Shown one piece after another: positions 1-8,161 of a DNA stretch of 12,315 nucleotides. The notes under the pieces are model-generated. The model was given only the letters and a program-made list of their open reading frames with translations. It was not told where the DNA came from and did no database searches. Position numbers and translations under genes: made by a program. The DNA is from Clostridiales bacterium UBA7573 (GTDB lineage: Bacteria > Bacillota > Clostridia > Oscillospirales > CAG-272): contig DLLB01000095.1 of assembly GCA_002477905.1 (NCBI GenBank), positions 1 to 12,315 on the forward strand, in the 5' to 3' direction. The stretch's first letter is position 1. Every line of letters begins with the position of its first letter.

Positions 1-702
1 CAGCAGGATATTTCCGGAAAATCCGTCTGTGACCAACACATCGCATTTGCCGTCAAAAACGTCCTTGCCCTCCAGATTGCCGATAAAGTGGATGTCACTG
101 TTTTGTGCAAGCAACGCATACGCTTCCACTTCTGTTTTGGTTCCCTTATGGGATTCCGTCCCGTTATTGAGCAATCCCACCCGTGGCTGTTCCAGTTCAA
201 ACAGTTTCTCCATATAAATGGAACCCATTCGTGCAAATTGCTCCAGATTCTGCGGCGTTACTTCCACATTGGCGCCCGCGTCAAGAAGCAGAGTGGGAGG
301 ATCAAACGGTAACAGTGCCGCAATCGCGGAACGCTGAATCCCTTTGATCCGTCGCACGATCAACGAGGAACCGGCGTGAAGTGCGCCGGTGTTTCCGGCA
401 CTGACAAAAGCGTCGCCCTCCTCGTTTGCGAGCATGTGCAAGCCGAGCGCCATGGAAGAATTCTGCTTCTCCCGTACAACGCTCAGCGGCGCGTCATCCA
501 TCGTGATGACCGCGTCCGCATGGACCATGCTGAGATTCGGCAGGTCTAAATCCCAGCGGTTTTGTTCGGCACATTCCCGAATTACGGCGGTGTCGCCGAT
601 CATGACAATGGAGACTTCGTATTCTTTCGCGGCGAGAATTGCGCCGCGGATTAATTCAGACGGTGCATGGTCGCCGCTCATGACGTCCAGTAAAATTTTC
701 AT
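1..702 (-). CDS. plsX: Phosphate acyltransferase PlsX, 3' end cut by window edge
   Basis: PlsX makes acyl-phosphate from acyl-ACP and phosphate, supplying PlsY for the first acylation of glycerol-3-phosphate at the cytoplasmic face of the membrane. The reading frame is open from the ATG at 702 to the left edge, giving 234 residues of a family that is usually about 330-340 long, so roughly the C-terminal 30% is missing. Seen in the translation: an N-terminal LLDVMSGDHAP (family DAMGGDHAP), GNTGALHAG near residue 105, LLDAGANVE, VGLLNNGTESHKG, and FIGNLEGKDVFDG followed by VTDGFSGNILL at the edge. These are the characteristic PlsX blocks. Start choice: the motif begins at residue 4 and an AAGGTGA ribosome binding site (707-713) sits 4 bases upstream. 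It follows trmFO by 54 bases on the same strand. In many Firmicutes plsX is followed by acpP or fab genes, which would lie outside this window. Confidence 0.95.
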   Translation of the reverse strand, partial: MKILLDVMSGDHAPSELIRGAILAAKEYEVSIVMIGDTAVIRECAEQNRWDLDLPNLSMVHADAVITMDDAPLSVVREKQNSSMALGLHMLANEEGDAFVSAGNTGALHAGSSLIVRRIKGIQRSAIAALLPFDPPTLLLDAGANVEVTPQNLEQFARMGSIYMEKLFELEQPRVGLLNNGTESHKGTKTEVEAYALLAQNSDIHFIGNLEGKDVFDGKCDVLVTDGFSGNILL

Positions 703-706
703 ATTG

Positions 707-727
707 TCACCTTGCGGGAGTACCCGC
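707..727 (-). promoter_or_regulatory. Hairpin abutting the plsX ribosome binding site
   Basis: In the 54-base trmFO-plsX gap, the transcript contains GCGGG-TACT-CCCGC (714-727), a perfect 5-bp stem with a 4-base loop. It ends exactly where the plsX ribosome binding site AAGGTGA (707-713) begins. There is no U-run, so it is not an intrinsic terminator. It might tune translation or protect an mRNA end, or be chance; only the pairing itself is seen. Confidence 0.3.
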
Positions 728-756
728 GTCCTTTCCTCAGATTTTCAAACGGGATC

Positions 757-2109
757 TCATGGTTCTTTTGCCATGAAATCATCAATAAAAGCGAGCGCAC
801 GCGCAGAAAGCGCGGTGTTTTTTGCAAATTTTCCGCCTTTTACACGTTTCTCCAAAGGGGTAATAATGCCGAAGTTGACATTCATCGGCTGAAAATCCGC
901 GTTTGGTGTGCTGACATAGTGCGCCAACGCACCGATGGCGGTGGAGGGCGGAAAGAGAAACGGTTCTTTGCCAAGCGCATGAAGCGCGGCATTCATTCCC
1001 GCGACAAATCCGCTGGACGCGGATTCAATATACCCCTCCACGCCGGTCATTTGCCCTGCGAAAAACAGATTGTCCTGTGTGCGCACGGCGTAAGTCGGCG
1101 TGAGTAACAGCGGAGAATTCAGATAAGTATTCCGATGCATCACACCATAACGTAAAAATTCCGCATGTTCCAATCCCGGAATCAGAGAGAACACACGCTT
1201 TTGTTCTCCGAAAGTCAGATGGGTTTGAAAACCGACTAAATTATACGCGCTTTGCGCGAGATTTTCCTGCCGTAACTGCACCACGGCAAACGGTTCGCGC
1301 CCGGTGCGCGGATCGGGAAGCCCGACCGGCTTGAGCGGACCGTACAATAAGGTTTCATACCCGCGCCGTGCCATCACTTCCACCGGCATACATCCCTCAA
1401 AGACCTTTGGCTCGGAAGTACGGGGATCTTCGGTTGCCTGCGCGTCCTTATCAAATGCGTGAAGCGGCGCTTCTTTGGCTTGGATGAGCGCTGTATAAAA
1501 TGCGTCGTATTCTTCTTTTGTCATCGGACAGTTCAAATATGCCGCTTCACCTTTTCCATAGCGGGATGCGGCAAATATCTTGTCAAAATTCAAACTGCCG
1601 GTTTCGACGATCGGCGCGGCGGCGTCAAAGAAAGAGAGCTGTTTGTCTCCGAACTTTTGTGCAATGTCGCAAGACAGCGCATCTGAGGTCAGCGGTCCGG
1701 TTGCAATGACCGTGGTACGTCCATCGTTTGGGAGCTTCGTCACTTCCCCCGTTTCCAGCGTGATCTCCGGATGATTTCGGATGACATTCGTTACATAGGC
1801 AGAGAAGCGTTCACGATCCACGGCAAGCGCACTGCCGGCAGGTACTTGGGTATGATACGCGGCACGCAGAATCAAAGAGTCCATGCGAAACAGTTCTTCT
1901 TTCAGAAGTCCCACGGCATTGGCACGGGAATTGGAACGAAAGGAATTGGAGCAAACCAATTCGGCAAATTGATCGGTATGGTGCGCGGGAGTGAACTTTT
2001 TGGGTTTCATTTCGATCAAACGCACCGACACACCGCGTTTCGCCGCCTGATAGGCGGCTTCACATCCGGCAAGCCCCGCCCCGACGACCACAATTTCAGG
2101 TTTCTTCAT
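757..2109 (-). CDS. trmFO: TrmFO, folate-dependent tRNA (uracil-54-C5)-methyltransferase
   Basis: TrmFO (formerly Gid) is an FAD enzyme that makes ribothymidine at position 54 of tRNA, using 5,10-methylenetetrahydrofolate as carbon donor. The 450-residue product starts with the dinucleotide-binding motif [12 protein letters not shown] (8-19). It carries the catalytic block [11 protein letters not shown] with Cys53, the [11 protein letters not shown] and [10 protein letters not shown] blocks, [14 protein letters not shown] with the second conserved Cys (240), [14 protein letters not shown] and [14 protein letters not shown]. Length is slightly above the usual ~435: compared from memory with the B. 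subtilis protein, about 12 extra residues (around 222-236) lie just before Cys240. The start overlaps the end of topA by 14 bases, so translation is probably coupled; the ribosome binding site (GGGAAG-like, inside topA) is weak. Family assignment is very secure. Confidence 0.97.
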   Translation of the reverse strand: MKKPEIVVVGAGLAGCEAAYQAAKRGVSVRLIEMKPKKFTPAHHTDQFAELVCSNSFRSNSRANAVGLLKEELFRMDSLILRAAYHTQVPAGSALAVDRERFSAYVTNVIRNHPEITLETGEVTKLPNDGRTTVIATGPLTSDALSCDIAQKFGDKQLSFFDAAAPIVETGSLNFDKIFAASRYGKGEAAYLNCPMTKEEYDAFYTALIQAKEAPLHAFDKDAQATEDPRTSEPKVFEGCMPVEVMARRGYETLLYGPLKPVGLPDPRTGREPFAVVQLRQENLAQSAYNLVGFQTHLTFGEQKRVFSLIPGLEHAEFLRYGVMHRNTYLNSPLLLTPTYAVRTQDNLFFAGQMTGVEGYIESASSGFVAGMNAALHALGKEPFLFPPSTAIGALAHYVSTPNADFQPMNVNFGIITPLEKRVKGGKFAKNTALSARALAFIDDFMAKEP

Positions 2110-4390
2110 CGGTAAACTCTACTTCCCGCTTATATCCGCAATCCGGATCGTGACAGATGGCAAGATTTTTCCCTTTTTTGCGGAACAGCATTTTGCCGCA
2201 CTTCGGACAGGTTTCATTTAATGGCAGATCCCAAGAGGAGAAACTGCATTTCGGATAGGCTTCGCAACTGTAAAAGACGCTTTTGCCGTTTTTTGCATGC
2301 TTCATCACGATTTTGGAGCCGCAGAGCGGGCATTTCACCCCAATATCTTTGGTGATCTGTTTGGTGAATTTACATTTCGGATATTGGGAGCAGGCATAAA
2401 AGCTACCGAATTTTCCGTTTCGCTGTACCATATCGCTACCGCAAAGCTCGCATTTCAGATCCACAGGGGGCGGCGGAGCCTGCACGGATGCTTCCGGTGC
2501 AACCAAAGGTTTGGTATTTTTACAGGTTGGATAATTCGGGCAGGCGGCAAATTTTCCGAATCTGCCGCTGCGCACGATCATGCGACTGCCGCATTTTTCA
2601 CAGATCAGATCGGTTTCTTCTACGGGGACCTCGATCTGCATTTTGGAAACGGCGGCTTCTGCCTCGTCCAGTTCTTTTTCGAATCCGGCGTAAAATCCGG
2701 AGAGGACCTGCTCCATCTGGGTTTCCCCGTCCTCAATCTCATCCAGCTGATCTTCGATCTGCGCGGTGAATTGATAGTCTACGATCTCCGGAAAATATTC
2801 TTTCATCAGTCGTGTCGTAATTTCCCCCAGCTGAGTGGGTTTTAGGGATTTTCCATCCCGACAGACGTATCCGCGCGCGATAATGGTGGTGATGATCGGC
2901 GAGAATGTGGATGGTCTGCCGATTCCTTTTTCTTCAAGGAATTTGATCAAAGTGGCTTCGTTATACCGCGCCGGCGGCTCGGTGTAATGCTGGGCGGGCA
3001 GAATCTGCTCTGTGACAAGCGTTTTTCCAACGGTCAATTCCGGTAGTTTGGTTTTTTCTCCGTCGTCCTCTGCGTCCTCGCCTTGGTCGTAGACTGCCAT
3101 GAAGCCGGGGAAGCGGACGGTATAGCCGCTTGCGCGGAATAAATATCCGCTGTTTTCAATATCGGCGCTCACGGTATCCAATTCCGCCGACGCCATTTGG
3201 CTTGCGATGAACCGGCTCCAGATCAGCTTATATAACCGATATTGTCCGGAGGAAAGATATTTTTTGATCTTTTCCGGTTCCAATTCCGGATTTGCGGGAC
3301 GGATGGCTTCGTGCGCATCCTGCGCATTGGCTTTGATTTTATAAACGCGGGGCGTTTTCGGATAAGCGTTTTCCCCGTATTTTTTCACGATCAGATCTTT
3401 TGCCGCCGCCTGCGATTCTGCGGAGATGCGCAGGGAGTCGGTACGCATATAAGTGATCAACCCGTGGATACCGCCGTTTTCCGAACCGAGATTGACGCCT
3501 TCATACAATTCCTGCGCAATGCGCATGATGTATTGCGTCTGAAATCCCAGTTTTTTCGAGCCTTCCTGTTGTAATGTGGAAGTGGTGAAGGGCGGCGCGG
3601 GATTTTTCACCCGCACGGATTTTTTCACATTTTTGACGGTGAACGGCTGTGCGTTTATGGCTTGCAGAACGCGGTCGGCGTCTGCTTGGTTGTGCAATTC
3701 AATTCTGTTTCCCGCGGCGTCCCCGAAAAATTTGGCTTTGCATTTTTGCCCTTGATCGGATAAAAAGGCGTCGATGGTCCAGTATTCTTCCGGTACGAAC
3801 GCGCGGATTTCTTCTTCACGTTCCACTAGGATCCGGGTAGCGGCAGATTGTACGCGACCGGCGGAAAGTCCGGGTTTGATGGCTTTCCAGAGAAACGGGC
3901 TGAGCTTATAGCCCACAATCCGGTCTACGATCCGGCGCGCCTGTTGGGAGTTGACCAGATCAAGGTCGATTTGCCGGGGGGACTTGATTGCCGCTTTGAT
4001 GGTGTTTTTCGTTACTTCGTTGAACGTAATCCGGTGGGTTTCTTCCATCGGAATGCCCAGTGCCGTTGCAAGGTGCCAGGAGATGGCTTCGCCTTCGCGG
4101 TCAGGGTCCGTTGCGAGAAATACTTTGGAGGCGTGTTTGGCTTCTTTTTTCAGTTCCGCGATTAAAGGACCTTTTCCGCGGATGTTGATATATTTTGCCT
4201 GAAAATGATTTGCAATGTCCACGCCGAGCGTACTTTTCGGCAGATCGCGGACATGCCCTTTGGAAGCGATGACATGATAGCCGGAACCAAGGTAATTGTG
4301 GATGGTTGCCGCTTTGGAGGGAGATTCCACAATGACCAGCTTATAATCGGCGCCGGATTTCTTGGATTTGGTAGCGGTTGTATTAGCCAT
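2096..4390 (-). CDS. topA: DNA topoisomerase I (type IA) with four zinc ribbons
   Basis: This ATP-independent enzyme relaxes negative supercoils by nicking one strand through a 5'-phosphotyrosine link. The 764-residue product has the Toprim start [10 protein letters not shown] with Glu22, the acidic motif [14 protein letters not shown] (Asp95, Asp97, Glu99), [10 protein letters not shown] near 175-184, and the active-site block [12 protein letters not shown] with catalytic Tyr314 and Arg316. The C-terminus (about 595-755) has four CxxC...C...C zinc ribbons starting ICEKCG, KCELCG, KCPLCG and TCPKCG (last one C728, C731, C746, C751). The start is preceded by AAAGGA, about 11 bases away, which is a little long. 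It lies 53 bases after dprA and overlaps trmFO by 14 bases. The dprA-topA-trmFO order is common in Clostridia; there codY often follows, but here plsX does. Nothing suggests a defect. Confidence 0.98.
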   Translation of the reverse strand: MANTTATKSKKSGADYKLVIVESPSKAATIHNYLGSGYHVIASKGHVRDLPKSTLGVDIANHFQAKYINIRGKGPLIAELKKEAKHASKVFLATDPDREGEAISWHLATALGIPMEETHRITFNEVTKNTIKAAIKSPRQIDLDLVNSQQARRIVDRIVGYKLSPFLWKAIKPGLSAGRVQSAATRILVEREEEIRAFVPEEYWTIDAFLSDQGQKCKAKFFGDAAGNRIELHNQADADRVLQAINAQPFTVKNVKKSVRVKNPAPPFTTSTLQQEGSKKLGFQTQYIMRIAQELYEGVNLGSENGGIHGLITYMRTDSLRISAESQAAAKDLIVKKYGENAYPKTPRVYKIKANAQDAHEAIRPANPELEPEKIKKYLSSGQYRLYKLIWSRFIASQMASAELDTVSADIENSGYLFRASGYTVRFPGFMAVYDQGEDAEDDGEKTKLPELTVGKTLVTEQILPAQHYTEPPARYNEATLIKFLEEKGIGRPSTFSPIITTIIARGYVCRDGKSLKPTQLGEITTRLMKEYFPEIVDYQFTAQIEDQLDEIEDGETQMEQVLSGFYAGFEKELDEAEAAVSKMQIEVPVEETDLICEKCGSRMIVRSGRFGKFAACPNYPTCKNTKPLVAPEASVQAPPPPVDLKCELCGSDMVQRNGKFGSFYACSQYPKCKFTKQITKDIGVKCPLCGSKIVMKHAKNGKSVFYSCEAYPKCSFSSWDLPLNETCPKCGKMLFRKKGKNLAICHDPDCGYKREVEFTDEET

Positions 4391-4426
4391 ATGGAGAAGA
4401 TTCCTTTCTTCTGTTTACGGATCAAA

Positions 4427-4441
4427 GCCGGAATTTCCGGC
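4427..4441 (-). promoter_or_regulatory. 15-base palindrome between dprA and topA
   Basis: The 53-base dprA-topA gap contains a perfect inverted repeat, GCCGG-AAATT-CCGGC, starting two bases after the dprA stop codon. In RNA it gives a 5-bp all-GC hairpin (7 bp if A-T pairs are counted to the centre). It is followed by only a short U stretch, so any termination would be partial. It could be a weak attenuator or mRNA processing site. Confidence 0.3.
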
Positions 4442-4443
4442 AC

Positions 4444-5838
4444 TTAGGATCTGCGGATGAATAAGCCGCCGGGCAATCCTTTGATTGCGCCTTTGACTTC
4501 CAGATTGGTTAAGACGGACATAATGGTGCTGATCGGTTCCTGCAGCACGGTGGCAAGCGTGTCGGCATTGGCGCCGTTTCCCAGTGCGTCATAGACCGCG
4601 CGCTCCTTTTCGGAGAGACGGTCGTAGAGTGCGGGATCACAAGGAGGCGGTAGCGTTTCCCCCTTTTGGGCAACGAGAACCTGTTCGTTTTGCTTTTTTG
4701 TATGCTTGTCCTTCCTTTTGGAAATGGATCGGGTTTGTGGTGCGCTTTGTTCTGTTACAGAACGAGACGAAGTATCACCTGGGACAAGAACGGTTTGCGC
4801 TGATGCCGCGGGAACAAAAGGCTCATCCGTTGCTCTCGGAAGGGTTTGTTTGTTTTGCTCATATTGAACGGCAGTTTGCGGCTCCGGTACTTTTGCTTTC
4901 GCAAGGGGGCTGATGGTGTGTTTCGGACGAAATTTCGGAATGGCGGCAATGGAAATGCGATGCGGATACAGATATTCGTATTCTTCCAGAATATCCACCG
5001 CGTTCGTGACCATTTTGGCGCCGTCCTGGATCAGCTGATTGGTGCCGAAACTGTTTTGCTCTCCGACTTTGCCGGGCAACGCAAAGACATCCCGCCCTTG
5101 CACCAGTGCATCTTTGGCGGTAATCATCGCGCCGCTGCGCAAATCTGCTTCCACGATCAGCGTCCCTTGGCAAAGTCCGCTGATGATCCGGTTGCGGATC
5201 GGAAAATTGGAGCCGACGGGCGGCGTAAACGGTTTGTATTCGGTCAGAACAGTGCCGTGCAAGATGATCTCCTGCATCAGTTCCCGATGTTCTGCCGGAT
5301 AGGCGCGATCGATGCCACAGCCTAACACCGCGATGGTGTGACCGCCGCCGTCTAAACATCCTCTGTGGCAGATTCCGTCAATGCCGCTTGCCATGCCGCT
5401 GACGACGATGGCGCCGCCTTTGGCAAGATCATAGGAGATCATGTAGCCGCTACGCTTCCCATATTCGGTCATTCTGCGGGTACCGACAGTGGCAATACAA
5501 ACCTGATCGTCGATTTTCGGCAAAGCACCGCGGTAGTAGAGCAGAACCGGTTTGCACCGTATGGTGCGTAAACGCATGGGGTAGAGTGGATCATTTAATG
5601 CGAGGATGCCGATGTTTTGTCTGCGGCAGTAAAGTTCAATTTCGTTTGCTTCTTCTAAATCCTTTTTGCAGAGCGCCGCACGGATGTCCTCTTTTGGGAC
5701 GAGTGCAGTAATTTCTTCCTCAGAAAGCGCGTAGATTGCCTCCGCGTCCTCTCCATAACGCTCAAATAGCGAATCGGGGATCGCGCTGCCTGCACCGCAG
5801 GCATTGGCAAGCCAAATCCAGTAAGCAAGTCCGGACAT
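4444..5838 (-). CDS. dprA: DNA-processing protein DprA/Smf
   Basis: DprA binds incoming single-stranded DNA during natural transformation and loads RecA; homologues are kept in many bacteria not known to be competent. The 464-residue product begins with a helical HhH/SAM-like region (1-75). A Rossmann-fold core (about 85-285) follows, with VGTRRMTEYG, SGMASGIDGICHRGCL, LGCGIDRAYPAEHREL, PPVGSNFPIRNRIISGL, EADLRSGAMITA, VFALPG and GTNQLIQDGA. After that comes a roughly 110-residue Pro/Gln/Ser/Thr/Lys-rich linker (about 291-402), then a winged helix (405-464). Typical DprA is 290-370 long, so the linker is the odd part. The ATG at 5838 was chosen because SGLAYWIWL matches the family N-terminus and a GGAGGA ribosome binding site lies 5 bases upstream. 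The longer frame to 5997 would overlap the methyltransferase gene. It follows that gene by 17 bases. Confidence 0.96.
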   Translation of the reverse strand: MSGLAYWIWLANACGAGSAIPDSLFERYGEDAEAIYALSEEEITALVPKEDIRAALCKKDLEEANEIELYCRRQNIGILALNDPLYPMRLRTIRCKPVLLYYRGALPKIDDQVCIATVGTRRMTEYGKRSGYMISYDLAKGGAIVVSGMASGIDGICHRGCLDGGGHTIAVLGCGIDRAYPAEHRELMQEIILHGTVLTEYKPFTPPVGSNFPIRNRIISGLCQGTLIVEADLRSGAMITAKDALVQGRDVFALPGKVGEQNSFGTNQLIQDGAKMVTNAVDILEEYEYLYPHRISIAAIPKFRPKHTISPLAKAKVPEPQTAVQYEQNKQTLPRATDEPFVPAASAQTVLVPGDTSSRSVTEQSAPQTRSISKRKDKHTKKQNEQVLVAQKGETLPPPCDPALYDRLSEKERAVYDALGNGANADTLATVLQEPISTIMSVLTNLEVKGAIKGLPGGLFIRRS

Positions 5839-5855
5839 ATCGCTCCTCCGTATTG

Positions 5856-6680
5856 TCACATCGTTTTTTGCAAAGATTCGTTCGGGGCTTTTCGCGTCGC
5901 TTCCCACATCAGAATCGCCGCCGCTACCGCGGCATTGAGAGATTCCGAACCCGGTTGCATCGGAATGAGAACGCTTGCGTCGCATTGGGAAATCCATTCG
6001 GATGGCAAACCGTGTCCTTCGTTTCCAACCAGGAAAGCAGTGTGCGGATCTGCCGCCGCAATTCGCGTGTCACAAAGCGAAAGTGCGTCGTCGCGTAACG
6101 CCGCAGCATACACATGATAACCTGCTTTACGAAGTTCCGGAATGCTTTCCCCGAATTTGGTCAGACGTATGATTTTTTGTCTGAACAATGCGCCCATAGC
6201 GGCGCGGATTGTGCGCGGGTGATAAATATCCGCGCAGTCATCGCTGAAACATAACGTATGAATGCCGAGCGCATTTGCTGTGCGAATCATGGTACCGAGA
6301 TTCCCGGGATCGCGGATCTGTCCCGCAAGGAAAACCTTCCCAAGCGAAACTTCACTACTATATATTATATACCGTTTATGTAAAAAGTCAAGATATTTTG
6401 CGACACATAATACCCCTTGCGGCGATTTTTCTTCCGACATTTTTTCGTATACCGCCATCGGAACCGTGTAAGCGGGGCAGGGAAGCGCAAGATTTTGGTA
6501 TTTTTCAGCCATCTCCGGCAAAAAAAACACGCGGACGAGCGGAAGTTTGCAGGCAAGTGCCTCCAAAAATAGTTTTTCTCCCTCAAAAAAGAACAAACCG
6601 CTTTGATCGCGGTATTTCTTTTCTTTCAGCTTCGCGCTCTCCGATACAAGGGGATTGTTTCGGCTGGTCAGTGATTCCAT
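5856..6680 (-). CDS. TrmH/SpoU-family RNA 2'-O-methyltransferase (YsgA-like)
   Basis: Predicted S-adenosylmethionine-dependent ribose 2'-O-methyltransferase of the SPOUT class, probably acting on rRNA; the exact nucleotide cannot be told from sequence. The 274-residue product has an N-terminal L30e-like substrate-binding domain (1-100), with the family start TSRNNPLV and FFFEGEKLFLEAL. The SpoU domain (about 114-262) carries motif 1 RDPGNLGTMIRTANALG with the conserved Asn127 and Arg133, motif 2 LVGNEGHGLP, and motif 3 IPMQPGSESLNAAVAAAILMWE (knotted cofactor-binding region). All three motifs are intact. In Bacillus the homologue ysgA also lies near infC-rpmI-rplT. An AAAGGA site lies 7 bases before the ATG. 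The gene follows rplT by 117 bases and may start its own transcription unit; dprA follows after 17 bases. Confidence 0.93.
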   Translation of the reverse strand: MESLTSRNNPLVSESAKLKEKKYRDQSGLFFFEGEKLFLEALACKLPLVRVFFLPEMAEKYQNLALPCPAYTVPMAVYEKMSEEKSPQGVLCVAKYLDFLHKRYIIYSSEVSLGKVFLAGQIRDPGNLGTMIRTANALGIHTLCFSDDCADIYHPRTIRAAMGALFRQKIIRLTKFGESIPELRKAGYHVYAAALRDDALSLCDTRIAAADPHTAFLVGNEGHGLPSEWISQCDASVLIPMQPGSESLNAAVAAAILMWEATRKAPNESLQKTM

Positions 6681-6706
6681 GATTGTATCCTTTCGGTGCG
6701 GATGTT

Positions 6707-6735
6707 GAGATAGATGCTGCGAAAGTGGGTGTCAA
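6707..6735 (-). promoter_or_regulatory. Possible weak promoter upstream of the trmH-family gene
   Basis: Reading leftward there is a perfect -35 box TTGACA (6730-6735), a 17-base spacer and TATCTC (6707-6712), which matches TATAAT at only three positions. It lies downstream of a hairpin at the end of rplT and about 27 bases before the methyltransferase start. The -35 and spacing are seen; promoter activity is inference and the -10 is poor. Confidence 0.35.
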
Positions 6736-6746
6736 AGGAACAGAAT

Positions 6747-6783
6747 ACCCCAAACTCTCCGGAATATCCGAAAAATTTGGGGT
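6747..6783 (-). terminator. Hairpin after rplT, possible leaky terminator
   Basis: The transcript can form an 8-bp perfect stem, ACCCCAAA with TTTGGGGT. It encloses a smaller CGGA-TAT-TCCG stem, 15 bases past the rplT stop codon. The following bases are only moderately U-rich (ATTCTGTTCCTTTG), so strong termination is unlikely. It could be a leaky terminator separating the ribosomal-protein operon from the downstream genes, or a 3'-end stabilising structure. Confidence 0.4.
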
Positions 6784-6797
6784 GAAATTGCGGAATT

Positions 6798-7151
6798 TTA
6801 CAGTGCGGCTTTTGCCTGCTCACACAATGCTGCGAATGCGTCCTTGTCGGAAACTGCCAATTCTGCAAGCATCTTGCGGTTCAGCTCCACGCCGGACTTT
6901 TTCAAGCCATGCATGAAGGTGGAGTAGTTCATGCCGTTGACTTTTGCCTGTGCGGAAATTCTGGTGATCCAAAGAGAACGGAAGTCTCTTTTCTTCATCT
7001 TTCTGCCGGCGAAAGCGTAGTTGCCGCTTTTCATGACGGCTTCTTTCGCCATCTTGAAATGCTTACTCTTTGCGCCCCAGTAACCTTTTGCGAGCTTTAA
7101 GACTTTTGTTCTTCTCTTGCGCGTCATCATTGCGCCTTTTACTCTTGCCAT
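6798..7151 (-). CDS. rplT: 50S ribosomal protein bL20
   Basis: bL20 is an early assembly protein of the large ribosomal subunit. In Firmicutes and Enterobacteria it also represses its own operon by binding mRNA structures that resemble its 23S rRNA site. The 117-residue basic protein shows the family hallmarks: [14 protein letters not shown] at the start, [11 protein letters not shown], the helix [19 protein letters not shown], and the C-terminal globular part with [26 protein letters not shown]. Length is normal. A strong AGGAGG site (7160-7165) lies 8 bases before the ATG, so its translation should be efficient. It is the third gene of infC-rpmI-rplT, 32 bases after rpmI. Confidence 0.98.
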   Translation of the reverse strand: MARVKGAMMTRKRRTKVLKLAKGYWGAKSKHFKMAKEAVMKSGNYAFAGRKMKKRDFRSLWITRISAQAKVNGMNYSTFMHGLKKSGVELNRKMLAELAVSDKDAFAALCEQAKAAL

Positions 7152-7183
7152 TTCAATATCCTCCTATACGATTGCTTCTAACG

Positions 7184-7381
7184 TTATGCAGTGGGAATCA
7201 GGCTCTTGATGGTGGAAGCCATCGCAGGGCTGAGATAGCCGGCTTTCCGCAGGATTCTCTTGCGTTTTGCGGTTTTGATGCCGAGATTGTGACGGCGATA
7301 GGAATGGTTGAGCTTCACTTTGCCGCTCTTGGTAACAGAGAAGCGTTTCGCGGTAGCCTTGTGCGTTTTGATCTTTGCCAT
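7184..7381 (-). CDS. rpmI: 50S ribosomal protein bL35
   Basis: bL35 is a small, highly basic protein of the large subunit. The 65-residue product has the normal length and the family pattern: MAKIKTHKATAKRFSVTKSG, NHSYRRHNLG, KRKRILRKAGYLS. It sits between infC and rplT as in nearly all bacteria. The ribosome binding site is poor (a GGA about 7 bases before the ATG) compared with the AGGAGG of rplT. A long-range 8-bp hairpin sits immediately before it (arms 7436-7443 and 7397-7404), which suggests control at the RNA level; that last point is inference. Confidence 0.97.
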   Translation of the reverse strand: MAKIKTHKATAKRFSVTKSGKVKLNHSYRRHNLGIKTAKRKRILRKAGYLSPAMASTIKSLIPTA

Positions 7382-7596
7382 TTTATTATCCGTTTCTCAG
7401 CGACACTGTATTTGGGAAGGTAGAAAACCCGCGCGGTCGCTGACGGCGGAACCTTCTTTGGCGGAAAGACGCGCTTTCCGAAAATCAAACCGAAGCGGAG
7501 CGAAAACCACGCTCCGTATTCCGGAGATGAGCAAATGATCTGCGGACAGTCTATGGACTGTTTGGGAGATTTCGGCGGAGAATCGCTTTGGAAGAA
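7382..7596 (-). promoter_or_regulatory. Structured 215-base infC-rpmI spacer
   Basis: No gene is visible here, but the transcript holds a run of perfect hairpins. In order they are ACAGTC-CATA-GACTGT (7546-7561), then CTCCG-GAATA-CGGAG (7512-7526), which competes with CGGAGCG-(7 nt)-CGCTCCG (7496-7516). Next come CGGAAAG-CGCGT-CTTTCCG (7462-7480) and finally TCAGCGAC with GTCGCTGA (7436-7443 with 7397-7404) just before the rpmI ribosome binding site. None is followed by a U-run, so they are not intrinsic terminators. In E. coli, L20 represses rpmI-rplT translation through structures in this same interval. A similar translational operator or an mRNA processing site is plausible but unproven. 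Confidence 0.45.
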
Positions 7597-8130
7597 TTAC
7601 TTCTTTACCGGAGCGATGACCATGGACATGAACCGACCTTCCAGCATTGGTTTTTTATCTACGGTGCCGAATTCGCTGCAAGCCGCTTCAAATTTTTCAA
7701 GCAATTCGCGTCCAATGTCGAGGTGCGTCATTTGACGTCCTTTGAACTTCACCACAACGCGAACTTTATTGCCCGCGTCGAGAAACCGGTGCGCATGATT
7801 GAGTTTTGTATTGAAATCGTTGGTATCAATGCGGCAGGAAAGCTGAATTTCCTTTACTTCGACGATCTGCTGCTTTTTCTTGGCTTCCTTTTCACGTTTG
7901 TCCCGTTCAAAACAGAACTTGCCATAGTCCATAACGCGGCAGACAGGCGGCTGTGCCTGTGGTGCAATCAGCACCAGATCAAGATCCTGTTCGTAAGCAG
8001 CTTCCAATGCGTGTGCAAAGTCCATCACGCCGATGGGTTCCCCGTCCGGTCCGATGAGCCGAACCTGTTCATCCTTTGCGATCTGGATGTCTTCGTTGAT
8101 CTCATGGTTGTTCCTGTCGTTGCTTTTGAT
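7597..8130 (-). CDS. infC: Translation initiation factor IF-3, predicted AUC start
   Basis: IF-3 binds the 30S subunit, prevents premature 50S joining and checks the start codon-initiator tRNA match. The product is 177 residues, a normal length, with the N-domain blocks INEDIQIAKDEQVRLIG and VMDYGKFCFE (67-76), a lysine-rich linker (77-92), and the C-domain with KVRVVVKFKGRQMTH and LEGRFMSMVIAP. The family N-terminus begins just before INE, where no ATG, GTG or TTG is in frame. Instead an ATC codon (8128-8130) lies 9 bases after the GGAGG core of the strong site 8138-8144. Many bacteria start infC at AUU, AUA or AUC so that IF-3 limits its own synthesis. The longer frame to the ATG at 8250 would run through the leader terminator and is rejected. 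First gene of infC-rpmI-rplT. Confidence 0.95.
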   Translation of the reverse strand: MKSNDRNNHEINEDIQIAKDEQVRLIGPDGEPIGVMDFAHALEAAYEQDLDLVLIAPQAQPPVCRVMDYGKFCFERDKREKEAKKKQQIVEVKEIQLSCRIDTNDFNTKLNHAHRFLDAGNKVRVVVKFKGRQMTHLDIGRELLEKFEAACSEFGTVDKKPMLEGRFMSMVIAPVKK

Positions 8131-8137
8131 AGCCCAA

Positions 8138-8144
8138 CACCTCC
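8138..8144 (-). promoter_or_regulatory. infC ribosome binding site that fixes the AUC start
   Basis: GGAGGTG on the transcript. Its GGAGG core ends 9 bases before ATC at 8130. Because in-frame ATG codons are either far upstream (8250, before the terminator) or 35 codons inside the protein, this site is the main evidence for the non-canonical start. Confidence 0.85.
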
Positions 8145-8161
8145 GAAAAATACTGAAAATT

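Noticed and set aside
29..892. Plus-strand open frames across the left end
   Set aside because: The minus strand reads as PlsX and the end of TrmFO; the plus frames are shadows.
2297..2845. Plus-strand 182-codon open frame within topA
   Set aside because: It is antisense to the zinc-ribbon region of topA, whose repeated Cys codons create the open frame.
5839..5997. N-terminal extension of DprA to an ATG at 5997
   Set aside because: It overlaps the methyltransferase gene by about 140 bases; the family N-terminus and a good ribosome binding site are at 5838.
7462..7516. Intrinsic terminators in the infC-rpmI spacer
   Set aside because: The hairpins are perfect but none is followed by a run of U residues.
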